From contig NZ_CP132543.1 of assembly GCF_030845195.1 (NCBI RefSeq), forward strand, positions 2,807,501 through 2,871,500: DNA of 64,000 nt. Direction: 5' to 3'. This DNA comes from Sanyastnella coralliicola. Lineage in GTDB: Bacteria > Bacteroidota > Bacteroidia > Flavobacteriales_D > Sanyastnellaceae. Below the pieces are notes generated by a model. The model made no database searches, was not told the DNA's origin, and saw only the letters and a program-made list of their open reading frames with translations. Positions 1 through 8,379 of this stretch are shown piece by piece (within the stretch, counting starts at the first letter, position 1; every line of letters starts with the position of its first letter). A program made the translations under genes and the position numbers.

Positions 1-372
1 AACGATGAATTCTTGTTGCGAGTGAAGGCAATTCTGAAGCGAAGTATTGGAAAAGAAACGAACGAAGAACCGGAGACTTTTACGATTGGGAACTACAGCT
101 ATGACCCGAAGAGTTTTCAGTTGTGCCTTGAAGATGACTGTCGGAAATTGACAAAGAAGGAGGCTGACTTGCTCAAACTGCTTTGCAAGCATCAAGACCA
201 AGTGATTGAACGAGAGTTAATCGCGAATATGGTTTGGGGCGACGACAGCTATTTCGTTGGACGAAGTATGGATGTCTTCATCACACGATTACGTAAATAC
301 CTCAAGGGAGATGAGCGCGTAGCTATCTCCAATGTACACGGAGTTGGATTCCGATTAGAGGTGACTGCTTAG
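1..372 (+). CDS. OmpR/PhoB-family response regulator, C-terminal part (5' end outside window)
   Basis: The reading frame is open from base 1 (N-D-E-F-L-L-R-V-K-A-I-L-K-R), so the gene began upstream and the TTG at 13 is not its start. The opening residues match the end of a receiver domain, where the alpha5 helix normally reads E-L-L-x-R-V-x-A-x-L-R-R. The rest is a winged-helix DNA-binding domain of the Trans_Reg_C type: a KLTKKEADLLKLLCKH strand/helix, then the recognition helix (GRSMDVFITRLRKYL) and the wing ending in VHGVGFRLEV. The product would be the DNA-binding output of a two-component system. The sensor kinase is probably upstream of the window. Its target genes cannot be told from here. 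Confidence 0.93.
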   Translation, partial: NDEFLLRVKAILKRSIGKETNEEPETFTIGNYSYDPKSFQLCLEDDCRKLTKKEADLLKLLCKHQDQVIERELIANMVWGDDSYFVGRSMDVFITRLRKYLKGDERVAISNVHGVGFRLEVTA

Positions 373-641
373 TCAGTGGAGCTCATCTCCGCCAATTCAC
401 CCAATAGTTCATTGTCAGGAAGATCCCAGAGATCGTCGTCTACCTTTTCCAATAAGTCGTTGGATACTTTGACCAGATAAATCGCGTCTTGACCGCGTAC
501 TTCTAGCACCTCGAATGATCGTCCGTCACCCGTTTTCATCACTACCAGGTCGTGCTTATCGAACCCAGAAGGATATTGATCTTTGATCAGCGCGATATGC
601 TGATCCGTGAGCGTCGCAAAGCTCTTAATGTAACGTTGCAT
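369..641 (-). CDS. small acidic conserved hypothetical protein (90 aa)
   Basis: A 90-residue soluble protein starting at ATG 641 with no signal peptide or membrane segment. It converges on the response regulator and the two stop codons overlap by 4 bases. The middle reads like a small beta-rich fold (HDLVVMKTGDGRSFEVLEV), and the tail is strongly acidic (EKVDDDLWDLPDNELLGELAE). I do not recognise the family. The clean start, the codon use like its neighbours and the tight convergent packing make it a plausible real gene. No function is offered. Confidence 0.6.
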   Translation of the reverse strand: MQRYIKSFATLTDQHIALIKDQYPSGFDKHDLVVMKTGDGRSFEVLEVRGQDAIYLVKVSNDLLEKVDDDLWDLPDNELLGELAEMSSTD

Positions 642-756
642 AGGCTGTGTTTTTAGTTCGCCATACCCAACACCGTCATTTCTTTTTCTCAGTATTTCAG
701 GAAGTTAGGAAAGTTATTCTGCTTTATCAATCTCGGGTCGTAAGTTTACGTCACCA

Positions 757-1527
757 ATGAAAGTGCTAATTGCCACAGCCGTGATCATCGGCGTTGTTGT
801 TTTTGCTCGTCGTAAACCGAAGACAAGAAAGCTGCGAAAACTCCCTTCGAAGTTTAGATTTCTCTCCGGCATCATTCAGGCCAACAACGATTATTACAAC
901 TCACTTTCCAAGGAAGAACAAGCTGAATTTGCACGTCGTGTGGGTGAGTTCATCGAATATCGTGAATGGATTCCGCGCAGCATGAAAGAGATCACCACGG
1001 AGATGAAGGTCATCATTGCCTCCCATGCAGTTCAGATCACGTTTGGCTACCCTGCACTTGTACTGGCGCATTTCAAACGCATCATACTCTACCCGATTGA
1101 ATATCCCTCTCGTGTCACAGGCAAAAAGCACAAAGGAGAGGTCAATGCCCTCGGAGTAATTGTCCTCTCTTGGAACCACGTTATGGATGGCGTGCGCATA
1201 CCTGACGATGGAATTAACCTTGTCATTCATGAAATTGCGCATGCGTTGGAGATTGAAAACATCGTCCAAAACGGCGAATGGTCATTCATTCCCGAAGACG
1301 AAATGAAGGCCTTTAAAAAGGAAGCCCGTACCGTTATGCCAGAAATTGATGCCGGCAACAGCTTGCTTCGTCCGTATGCCGCAACGAACCAACGTGAGTT
1401 CTTCGCTGTTGTAGTAGAGAATTTCTTCGAACGCCCTGCACAACTACGAGAAGTTCACCCAACCTTATTTGACTTAACGGCTAAGATTCTTCGCCAAGAA
1501 GAGTGGGCCGCGAAACAAGAACTATGA
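757..1527 (+). CDS. mtfA: M90-family zinc metallopeptidase (MtfA-like)
   Basis: A 256-residue protein with one N-terminal membrane anchor (about residues 3-17, followed by a basic RRKPKTRKLRK stretch), so the peptidase domain probably faces the cytoplasm. The zinc motif HEIAH is at residues 158-162 and a downstream Glu in QREFFAVVVENFFE (about 214) fits the third ligand. Both match the MtfA/YeeI family, which in E. coli is an aminopeptidase-like regulator of glucose PTS repression via Mlc. No PTS or Mlc gene is nearby, so the regulatory role should not be carried over. The gene overlaps the following esterase by 4 bases (ATGA), which suggests co-translation. Confidence 0.85.
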   Translation: MKVLIATAVIIGVVVFARRKPKTRKLRKLPSKFRFLSGIIQANNDYYNSLSKEEQAEFARRVGEFIEYREWIPRSMKEITTEMKVIIASHAVQITFGYPALVLAHFKRIILYPIEYPSRVTGKKHKGEVNALGVIVLSWNHVMDGVRIPDDGINLVIHEIAHALEIENIVQNGEWSFIPEDEMKAFKKEARTVMPEIDAGNSLLRPYAATNQREFFAVVVENFFERPAQLREVHPTLFDLTAKILRQEEWAAKQEL

Positions 1528-2723
1528 AAGCGAACATCACCCTACTCCTCGCCTCTTTACTGACCACCGTTTCCGCGCTAGCGCAAGACATGGCATACTT
1601 AACAAGAGACTCACTTCAAATCGACAGTGAATACTGGGGTGAAACCCGCATTGACTTGGCATTGCCAGATGCTTTTTATACCACTGGCAATGAAAACTCT
1701 ATCCCTTGCGTCATCGTTCTTGACCAACAACACCAATACACCTACCAGCATCATTTATTGACCTTCGATTTGATGATGGTCAATGCACAAATGCCGCAAT
1801 CGTTGATTGTAGGGGTGCCCTTTGATTATCAAGTTCGAAACCAACGTACCGCCTCACGATTGGCTGAAGGAGACAGCATTACAGGTGCTGAAGGAACGCG
1901 TCGATTTATTGAAGACGAACTGATTCCTACCCTGAAGAAAGACTACAAAATCAATGATCGTGTCATTATTGTAGGACATTCCAGAACGGGTTGGCTTGTA
2001 AACTACCTATTGATTTCTAACCCCGATCAATACGCCATGGGTCTTGCGGCAAGTGGGTTCTTTGAACCTGGTTTTGAAGCAACTGACATCCGATCACTAG
2101 TGAAAGATTGGATCGTCAAAGAAGACTCACCAGCCTGGTATTTCACTAATGGAATTTCTCGCGAAGAGTCGAGTTACAAAGCGGCATATGACCAATTGGA
2201 AGACAGCCTGCGTGCCATGGCTCAACCAGGATCTATTTATTGGCGTCATAAAGAGTTCGATTACAATGGGCGCATGGGTAACTTCATGATGTCATTGGCT
2301 TGGGCTTTCTCTGATTACTACGGCAGCTATGCTATGATTCTCGATGACTGGCTCTACGATAAGCAAGACAAGGTGGCTTCTGCTGACGCTAGCGCGGAAT
2401 TGATTCGCGATTTTAAGAAGCTATCAGATGAAAAGGGAATGCTGATCAAACCAGATATTATTCACCTCTGGTCGATTGGCAGTTACTATTTCTACAATGA
2501 TGGTCAAGACGGATGGCTTGAAATCATGCAGTTGGCCCATCGACTGTACCCGAACGACCATAACTTCGCTTACGAACTCTCCATGACTTACCATCTCATG
2601 GAAGACTTTGAAAAAAGAGAGCTTTGGAGGGAAAAAGCATTGGCCATCTTGGCTGCCTCTTCACACATCGGCGAGCCGGAAAAGGCAGAGTACAAAACTG
2701 CTATTCTCGAAATCGGCAAGTAA
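1524..2723 (+). CDS. exported alpha/beta-hydrolase esterase
   Basis: The start chosen is ATG 1524, overlapping the upstream stop (ATGA). It gives a classic signal peptide (MKANITLLLASLLTTVSALAQ) and a protein of 399 residues; the longer frame from GTG 1503 would bury it. The nucleophile elbow GHSRTG puts the catalytic serine at residue 153, after a VIIVGH strand. The layout (strand, cofactor-free hydrolase core, then an alpha-helical, TPR-like tail from about residue 300) resembles the Fes/IroE-type esterases of COG2819 seen in many Bacteroidota. The substrate is unknown. It is probably periplasmic and co-expressed with the M90 peptidase. The gene carries two copies of the 13-mer TTCCGCGNTAGCG, one of them within the signal peptide. 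Confidence 0.85.
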   Translation: MKANITLLLASLLTTVSALAQDMAYLTRDSLQIDSEYWGETRIDLALPDAFYTTGNENSIPCVIVLDQQHQYTYQHHLLTFDLMMVNAQMPQSLIVGVPFDYQVRNQRTASRLAEGDSITGAEGTRRFIEDELIPTLKKDYKINDRVIIVGHSRTGWLVNYLLISNPDQYAMGLAASGFFEPGFEATDIRSLVKDWIVKEDSPAWYFTNGISREESSYKAAYDQLEDSLRAMAQPGSIYWRHKEFDYNGRMGNFMMSLAWAFSDYYGSYAMILDDWLYDKQDKVASADASAELIRDFKKLSDEKGMLIKPDIIHLWSIGSYYFYNDGQDGWLEIMQLAHRLYPNDHNFAYELSMTYHLMEDFEKRELWREKALAILAASSHIGEPEKAEYKTAILEIGK

Positions 2724-2747
2724 TACCCACTTTTCGACCAGTGGTCC

Positions 2748-2789
2748 CCATAAGTTTTCGTTATCCAACGAATAACTAGTAACTTATGG
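2748..2789 (+). promoter_or_regulatory. nested inverted repeat upstream of the STAS-like gene
   Basis: CCATAAGTT (2748-2756) pairs perfectly with AACTTATGG (2781-2789). Inside it TTCGTT (2757-2762) pairs with AACGAA (2767-2772) around a four-base loop. A further small stem, CCACT/AGTGG, lies just before at 2729-2745. There is no T-run, so it is not an ordinary intrinsic terminator. It ends 18 bases before the TTG start of the next gene and could be a leader structure or an operator. This is read directly from the sequence; the role is inference. Confidence 0.5.
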
Positions 2790-2807
2790 TAACTATACCA
2801 CGAAAGT

Positions 2808-3206
2808 TTGCGCTACCGTATTTACCCTGATATCAATCTGTTGGTGAACCAAACCAAAGGAAAACACTCGCTTGAGCAAATCCTGATGAACCTGTTGACC
2901 TTTCAAAATGACCCACAGTTTAACCCGGGTCTAAACGTGCTTTCTGATTATCGAGGGTGCGAAATTACCAGCGACAAAACTGACTTTGATAAGTTCATGG
3001 GCCAGCACTTGAAAACCAATCACGTGACAAGCAATGTGGCTATTATCACAGATGGTTCAAAAGAAACCGCCTTAGGGATGATGTACAGTTTGAAGCAAAC
3101 AAAACAAACCACTCGCTTATTTAGCAGTTTGGAAGCTGCATGCGAGTGGCTTGATATCGATGACGAGCGTGTCATGCAATTCCTGCATGACGAAAAACCC
3201 GCCTAG
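2808..3206 (+). CDS. STAS/SpoIIAA-like small protein (132 aa)
   Basis: A TTG start at 2808 is the only usable one: an in-frame TAA lies at 2790-2792 and the first in-frame ATG is well into the conserved part. The protein has an alternating beta-alpha pattern with an opening strand YRIYPDINLLVNQTKGKHS, a central NVLSDYRGCEI strand and a TSNVAIITDGSKETALGMMY segment. This resembles the SpoIIAA-like/STAS proteins common in Bacteroidota, usually without a known partner. It is soluble and has no signal peptide. The gene converges on carB with one base between the stop codons, so the two mRNAs must overlap or end inside each other. Confidence 0.65.
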   Translation: MRYRIYPDINLLVNQTKGKHSLEQILMNLLTFQNDPQFNPGLNVLSDYRGCEITSDKTDFDKFMGQHLKTNHVTSNVAIITDGSKETALGMMYSLKQTKQTTRLFSSLEAACEWLDIDDERVMQFLHDEKPA

Positions 3207-3207
3207 T

Positions 3208-6045
3208 TTATTTACTCAAGTAGAGGTTACGCTCTGCGTGAATCTTACGGAAGAACGGATCACGTAGATCTTTGATAAAGCGAATCGCCTCTCCTGTAGA
3301 TTTCATTTCTGGTCCGAGCTCCTTATTTACATCAGGGAACTTCGAGTAGCTGAATACAGGAATCTTGATCGCGTATCCTTCGCGCTGTGGCTTAAAGTTG
3401 AAGTCTTTCACCTTCTTCTCACCTAGCATCACTTTCGTAGCGTAATTCACGTATGGCTCCTTGTAAGCCTTCGCGATGAATGGCACGGTACGAGAAGCAC
3501 GTGGGTTGGCTTCGATAACGTATACGTTATCATCCTTCACAGCGAACTGGATATTGATCAATCCTTTCGTCTTCAGCTCAACGGCAATCTTCTTGGTATG
3601 CTCTTCAATCTGCTCAATAACCAGGTCTCCGAGGTTATACGGAGGAAGTACCGCGTAACTATCACCACTGTGAATACCTGCAGGCTCAATGTGCTGCATG
3701 ATTCCAATGATGTACACATCTTCTCCGTCACAGATAGCATCTGCTTCGCACTCCATCGCTCCGTCAAGGAAGTGGTCAAGAAGGATCTTGTTATCCGGCA
3801 TGTCGCGCAGGATGTCTACTACCGTCTTTTCGAGATCGTCTTCGTTAATTACGATTTTCATTCGTTGTCCACCAAGAACGTACGACGGACGCACAAGCAA
3901 AGGGAAACCTAGCTCACGAGACAACTCAATTGCTTGTTCAGCGCTCTCAACCACCCCGAATTCAGGATATGGAATGTTGTTATCACGTAGCAGGCTTGAG
4001 AAGCTTCCACGATCCTCTGCAAGGTCAAGTGCTTCGAAGCTTGTTCCAATCACAGGAATGCCGTAGCGATCGAGTTTCTCTGCCAACTTGAGAGCCGTCT
4101 GACCACCAAGCTGAACGATGACTCCTTCTGGTTTCTCATGACGGATGATGTCATAGATATGCTCCCAGAATACCGGCTCGAAGTAGAGTTTATCAGCTGT
4201 ATCGAAATCGGTACTTACCGTTTCAGGGTTACAGTTGATCATGATGGTTTCGTAACCACACTCTTTCGCTGCCAACACACCGTGTACACAACAGTAATCA
4301 AACTCAATTCCTTGTCCGATACGGTTAGGTCCAGAACCAAGAACTACAATCTTCTTCTTGTCAGAGCGAACTGATTCGTTCTCGTCTTCGAAGGTTGAGT
4401 AGTAGTATGGTGTTTGTGCCTGGAATTCAGCCGCACAAGTATCAACGAGTTTGTATACACGCTGGATTCCCATGTCATCACGCTTCGTGTACACCTCGCT
4501 TTCAAGGCATCGCAATAGGTGAGCGATCTGACGGTCAGCGTATCCCTTCTGCTTCGCTTCGAAAAGAAGCTCGCGTGGAATAGTTTCTAGGGTATATTTC
4601 TCAATCCGTCGTTCTAGCTTGATCAAATCTTCGATTTGCTTCAAGAACCAGAAGTCGATGCGTGTTTTCTCTTGAATCGTCTTGAACGGGATACCCAACT
4701 TGATCGCATCGTAGATGTGGAACAAGCGGTTCCAGCTTGGGTGTTCTAGCGACTGAAGGATCTTTTCTTGATCACGAAGTTCTTTGCCATCAGCACCCAA
4801 ACCGTTTCGCTTCAACTCCAAACTCTGACATGCTTTCTGCAATGCCTCTTGGAATGAACGTCCGATTCCCATCACCTCACCAACAGACTTCATCTGAAGA
4901 CCTAGCTCGCGATCTGCACCAGCGAACTTATCGAAGTTCCAACGAGGGATTTTTACGATAACGTAGTCGAGCGTTGGCTCGAACATCGCTGATGTATTCC
5001 CTGTAATTTGGTTATCCAGTTCATCTAGGTGGTATCCAATCGCAAGTTTCGCTGCGACCTTTGCAATTGGGTATCCAGTTGCTTTTGACGCTAGCGCGGA
5101 AGAACGAGAAACACGTGGGTTAATCTCGATAGCGATGATATCTTCAGCATCATCTGGACTTACTGCGAACTGTACGTTACATCCTCCGGCAAAATCACCG
5201 ATAGAGCGCATCATATGGATTGCCATATCACGCATGCGCTGGAATACCGTATCAGAAAGGGTCATGGCTGGTGCCACGGTGATCGAGTCTCCTGTGTGGA
5301 TTCCCATCGGATCAAAGTTCTCAATCGAACAAATGATCGTTACGTTATCGTTTGAGTCACGTAACAACTCCAACTCGTACTCTTTCCACCCCATCAAGGC
5401 CTTGTCGATCATCACCTCGTGAATTGGTGATGCGTGAAGACCACGTGTTAAGAGTTTTTCGAATGTCTCTTTATCGTGTACAATCGCAGCTCCTGAACCT
5501 CCCAGTGTGTATGAAGGACGAATACAAAGTGGGAAGCCAAACTCTTGGGCCACTTCTTTTCCTTCAAGGAAGCTTTTTGCTGTTGACTGCGGAGCCATCG
5601 GAACTCCGATCTCATCCATCAATTTGCGGAATGCCTCGCGGTTTTCCGTGATATCGATAGCAGAGATGTCTACCCCGATCATACGTACGCCGAAATCTTC
5701 CCAGATTCCCATCTCGTCACATTTGATCGCAAGGTTCAATGCCGTTTGACCTCCCATGGTAGGAAGCACCGCATCAATGTTATGCTCTTCTAGAATTTGA
5801 ATAATCGATTCTGGCTCGAGAGGCTTCAGATATACATTATCCGCAACCACAGGATCAGTCATGATCGTAGCTGGGTTACTGTTAATGAGAGTTACCTCAA
5901 TACCTTCTTCTCTAAGTGAGCGTGATGCCTGGCTTCCAGAATAGTCGAATTCACAGGCTTGTCCGATGACGATGGGTCCACTTCCGATGATCAGGACCGA
6001 ACGTATGCTTTTGTCTCTAGGCATTTTTTTTTTAGCCGCCGACAT
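3208..6045 (-). CDS. carB: carbamoyl-phosphate synthase large subunit, short form lacking the regulatory domain
   Basis: Makes carbamoyl phosphate from bicarbonate, ATP and ammonia supplied by CarA, for pyrimidine and arginine synthesis. Two homologous synthetase halves are visible: the first opens with VLIIGSGPIVIGQACEFDYSG and the second (about residue 570) with VVLGSGPNRIGQGIEFDY; each has an ATP-grasp domain and an LGGQTAL or MGGQTAL motif. At 945 residues it stops at the end of the second half, with no C-terminal MGS-like domain that binds UMP and ornithine in E. coli (about 1073 residues). I recall other Flavobacteriia having a similarly short CarB. The second in-frame ATG at 6024 matches the family start (MPxxxxIxSVLIIGSGP) better than 6045. 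Ten A bases sit between the two. carA is not in the window. Confidence 0.97.
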   Translation of the reverse strand: MSAAKKKMPRDKSIRSVLIIGSGPIVIGQACEFDYSGSQASRSLREEGIEVTLINSNPATIMTDPVVADNVYLKPLEPESIIQILEEHNIDAVLPTMGGQTALNLAIKCDEMGIWEDFGVRMIGVDISAIDITENREAFRKLMDEIGVPMAPQSTAKSFLEGKEVAQEFGFPLCIRPSYTLGGSGAAIVHDKETFEKLLTRGLHASPIHEVMIDKALMGWKEYELELLRDSNDNVTIICSIENFDPMGIHTGDSITVAPAMTLSDTVFQRMRDMAIHMMRSIGDFAGGCNVQFAVSPDDAEDIIAIEINPRVSRSSALASKATGYPIAKVAAKLAIGYHLDELDNQITGNTSAMFEPTLDYVIVKIPRWNFDKFAGADRELGLQMKSVGEVMGIGRSFQEALQKACQSLELKRNGLGADGKELRDQEKILQSLEHPSWNRLFHIYDAIKLGIPFKTIQEKTRIDFWFLKQIEDLIKLERRIEKYTLETIPRELLFEAKQKGYADRQIAHLLRCLESEVYTKRDDMGIQRVYKLVDTCAAEFQAQTPYYYSTFEDENESVRSDKKKIVVLGSGPNRIGQGIEFDYCCVHGVLAAKECGYETIMINCNPETVSTDFDTADKLYFEPVFWEHIYDIIRHEKPEGVIVQLGGQTALKLAEKLDRYGIPVIGTSFEALDLAEDRGSFSSLLRDNNIPYPEFGVVESAEQAIELSRELGFPLLVRPSYVLGGQRMKIVINEDDLEKTVVDILRDMPDNKILLDHFLDGAMECEADAICDGEDVYIIGIMQHIEPAGIHSGDSYAVLPPYNLGDLVIEQIEEHTKKIAVELKTKGLINIQFAVKDDNVYVIEANPRASRTVPFIAKAYKEPYVNYATKVMLGEKKVKDFNFKPQREGYAIKIPVFSYSKFPDVNKELGPEMKSTGEAIRFIKDLRDPFFRKIHAERNLYLSK

Positions 6046-6096
6046 TTGTCAGCAGCTGGACGAGAAAAAAAGAAACCGTTTGGGATATTCCGGGGG

Positions 6097-6126
6097 CGAA
6101 AATAGTCAATCCTATTCATCCCTCAA
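6097..6126 (-). promoter_or_regulatory. candidate carB promoter (TTG-N19-TATTTTCG)
   Basis: On the minus strand TTG (6124-6126) is followed after 19 bases by TATTTTCG (6097-6104), one base off the Bacteroidota -7 consensus TAnnTTTG. Transcription would begin near 6090, giving a leader of about 45 bases with a T-rich stretch. Spacing is within the usual range for the Bacteroidota sigma-70-type promoter. Confidence 0.45.
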
Positions 6127-6256
6127 CAGATTCTTTTACACAGCTTTCGTTTTGGTGTTAATAACCGACGTTTTCACGCCGCTTCTACTACAATTGAAGA
6201 CCCAATCGGTTCAATTTGTGGATAAATGTTAAACAGAAGCGCAGTACCTTCACGGT

Positions 6257-7072
6257 GTGTACAAGCGTGTAGAGCAAGGTTCGTTGGCATTGGAGTACCT
6301 CATCATTGGAGAGGGGCACCATCCGGTATTGGCATTTCACGGATTCGGAAGGGAAGCAAAAGACTTCATTCCATTTCAAGCAATGCTGAAGGAAGGTCAA
6401 TTCATTGTATCGGTGAATCTCTTCCAACATGGAAATAGTGATTGGCCTACATCTCGAAATGTACAAGACCATCTTCGCCATGAAGAACACAACGCACTTA
6501 TAAGATCATTGCTCTCTTCATTCAATGCTAATCGTTTCTCAATGCTGGCTTATAGCATGGGAGGACGCGTTGCGCTCACTACCCTATCGCAATTCCGCGA
6601 TAGCGTGGATCAAATGCTATTAATTGCACCCGATGGTTTTAGAAAGAGTAAACTGAACGCCTTTGCGATTGATACCGCCATTGGACGATCTGTTTACAAA
6701 ATGATCTTGAAGCGACCGAACCTATTACTGAAACCAACAGACTGGGCGCGGAGCATGAAGTTGATTGATCATAAACTGCATCGCTTTGTGCATGTACATA
6801 TGGGCGAAGCAGCCACCCGACAACTCGTTTTTGATGCTTGGAGTATCTACAAAGAGTTTCACCCACCGCTTCCCGCGCTAGCGGATCAAATCAATAGCGA
6901 AAAGATCAAATTCAACATGCTTTTTGGTAAGACAGACAGCGTCATTCCGTCAAGCTGGGGAGCACCATTTCAAGCACTTCTGAACCACCAAGCGCTGCAC
7001 TTGATTGACTCGGGCCACCAGCTCATGAATAAACAAACTGTGGCACATATTATGGAGCATAAACTGTGGTGA
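6257..7072 (+). CDS. alpha/beta hydrolase
   Basis: A cytosolic hydrolase of 271 residues with a GTG start at 6257. The nucleophile elbow AYSMGGR gives Ser100; the oxyanion strand is HPVLAFHGFGREAKDF. A late GKTDSVIP segment fits the acid and LIDSGHQLMN fits the catalytic His, so the triad is complete. The family covers esterases, MenH-like lyases and others; there is no menaquinone gene nearby to point to MenH. It lies 60 bases upstream of the GGGP synthase on the same strand and may be cotranscribed. It contains one exact 13-mer (6593) and one near match (6871). Confidence 0.85.
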   Translation: MYKRVEQGSLALEYLIIGEGHHPVLAFHGFGREAKDFIPFQAMLKEGQFIVSVNLFQHGNSDWPTSRNVQDHLRHEEHNALIRSLLSSFNANRFSMLAYSMGGRVALTTLSQFRDSVDQMLLIAPDGFRKSKLNAFAIDTAIGRSVYKMILKRPNLLLKPTDWARSMKLIDHKLHRFVHVHMGEAATRQLVFDAWSIYKEFHPPLPALADQINSEKIKFNMLFGKTDSVIPSSWGAPFQALLNHQALHLIDSGHQLMNKQTVAHIMEHKLW

Positions 7073-7130
7073 TCGAGTCAGGCATAGAGATTGATCACGC
7101 AGCATTGACTGGAAGCACTATCTTTGCTTC

Positions 7131-7853
7131 ATGAGCGTATTGCAGCAAATTCGGTCATTTCGAAGTTCTGGTGAGAAAGGTATCGCCTATCTCCTAGACC
7201 CCGACAAGCTGCAGGCAGGTGAAGTTGATCAGGTGTTTAACCAGTTCGATCATTTCCCGCCTGACCTCATCTTCGTGGGTGGAAGCCTCATTACAGAACA
7301 AGGATTTGAAGACAAAATGAAAGCCGTTCGTGAAGCTACGAATCTGCCTTTGGTCTTATTTCCTGGCTCTCCTGCCCAACTCACTCCACATGTAGACGCA
7401 TTGTTGTTTTTAAGCCTAGTCTCAGGAAGAAACCCGGAACTACTTATCGGACATCACGTCACGGCCGCTCCGGTAATCAAAGATCTCGGCATTGAATGTC
7501 TTTCTACCGGATACATGCTTGTAGATGGTGGCAGACCAACAACAGCAAGCTACATCAGCAACACGCAACCAATTCCTCGAAACAAGCCTGGAATTGCTGC
7601 TGCAACAGCCATGGCCAGTGAATTACTCGGACATCAACTCATTTTCCTCGACGCAGGAAGTGGAGCAGATGCGCCTGTGCCAACAGAAATGATTCGAGCT
7701 GTTCGACAGTCAGTTGACCTTCCGATTATCGTAGGTGGAGGAATTCGTCGTCGTGAGCAGCTAGACGCTGCGTTTATGGCAGGTGCTGACCTCGCTGTTT
7801 TAGGTACGGTGATTGAAAATGAGCCGGAGCTTCTTGCCGAATTAAGGCAGTAA
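7131..7853 (+). CDS. geranylgeranylglyceryl phosphate synthase family prenyltransferase (PcrB/GGGPS)
   Basis: A TIM-barrel prenyltransferase of 240 residues that joins a polyprenyl diphosphate to sn-glycerol-1-phosphate. Seen directly: the N-terminal LLDPDK motif, LIFVGGSL, VLFPGSP, the STGYMLVDGG phosphate/prenyl region, DAGSGAD, and the C-terminal IIVGGGIRRREQL and GADLAVLGTVIE phosphate-binding loops. These are hallmarks of the GGGPS family, which is best known from archaea but is frequent in Bacteroidota (group II). The lipid it makes in Bacteroidota is unsettled. No other ether-lipid gene is seen nearby. Confidence 0.93.
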   Translation: MSVLQQIRSFRSSGEKGIAYLLDPDKLQAGEVDQVFNQFDHFPPDLIFVGGSLITEQGFEDKMKAVREATNLPLVLFPGSPAQLTPHVDALLFLSLVSGRNPELLIGHHVTAAPVIKDLGIECLSTGYMLVDGGRPTTASYISNTQPIPRNKPGIAAATAMASELLGHQLIFLDAGSGADAPVPTEMIRAVRQSVDLPIIVGGGIRRREQLDAAFMAGADLAVLGTVIENEPELLAELRQ

Positions 7854-7887
7854 TCAAACAAGGTATGCTTCTTGCATTGATCTAGGC

Positions 7888-8379
7888 ATGCGCCTAGCCT
7901 ACCTCATATTGCTTGTATTTGTGCTTGGTTCGTGTGCCAGTTTTCCGCCACAGAATCATCAAGCGCAACCTGAAGTGCTGCTCCATTATGACTGGTGGAA
8001 CAATGCTATTAAGCAACCCGTAGCTCGAGTGCAGCTATGGAATACCACCCCTGAACTCGTTACGGGCGCATTGATTGATGTTTGCGCATGGGACGCCAAA
8101 GGAAACGAGCTCACATCTTTCCGGACGTACCGTAAGATGGAGCTCGTTGCAGGAGATAAAAAACGTTTCCGTTTATGGCTACCCGGACATCATGCCGACC
8201 GGGTAGAAGTTTCTTTGGTCGAGTTCTATAGCTTAGAATCGGAGGGTCAATCCAACCAAGTAGTTTCTTCCGGCTTGTGGATAGAAGAACTCTTCGTGGA
8301 TTCTGCTACCTCCGTCTATGAATCCGTAAGTGTACCCGTTGTTGACATACGTCTCGTCCAAGACGTTATTGACCATTAG
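7888..8379 (+). CDS. hypothetical lipoprotein with a 3' end running antisense into the TonB receptor gene
   Basis: A 163-residue protein with a lipoprotein signal (MRLAYLILLVFVLGSC, acylated Cys at 16). The body up to about residue 115 looks like a small beta-sandwich (QLWNTTPELVTGALIDVCAWDAKG, then RFRLWLPGHHADRVEVSLVEFYS) resembling an FxLYD-like domain. The last 49 codons (8233-8379) overlap, in the opposite direction, the final codons of the TonB-dependent receptor, whose C-terminal end is well defined. The ancestral stop may therefore have been lost and the tail gained by read-through. The function is unknown; the location is probably the periplasmic side of a membrane. Confidence 0.65.
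   Translation: MRLAYLILLVFVLGSCASFPPQNHQAQPEVLLHYDWWNNAIKQPVARVQLWNTTPELVTGALIDVCAWDAKGNELTSFRTYRKMELVAGDKKRFRLWLPGHHADRVEVSLVEFYSLESEGQSNQVVSSGLWIEELFVDSATSVYESVSVPVVDIRLVQDVIDH

Noticed and set aside
901-1269. ORF antisense to the M90 peptidase
   Set aside because: It is a shadow of the conserved peptidase frame and has no ribosome site or family trait.
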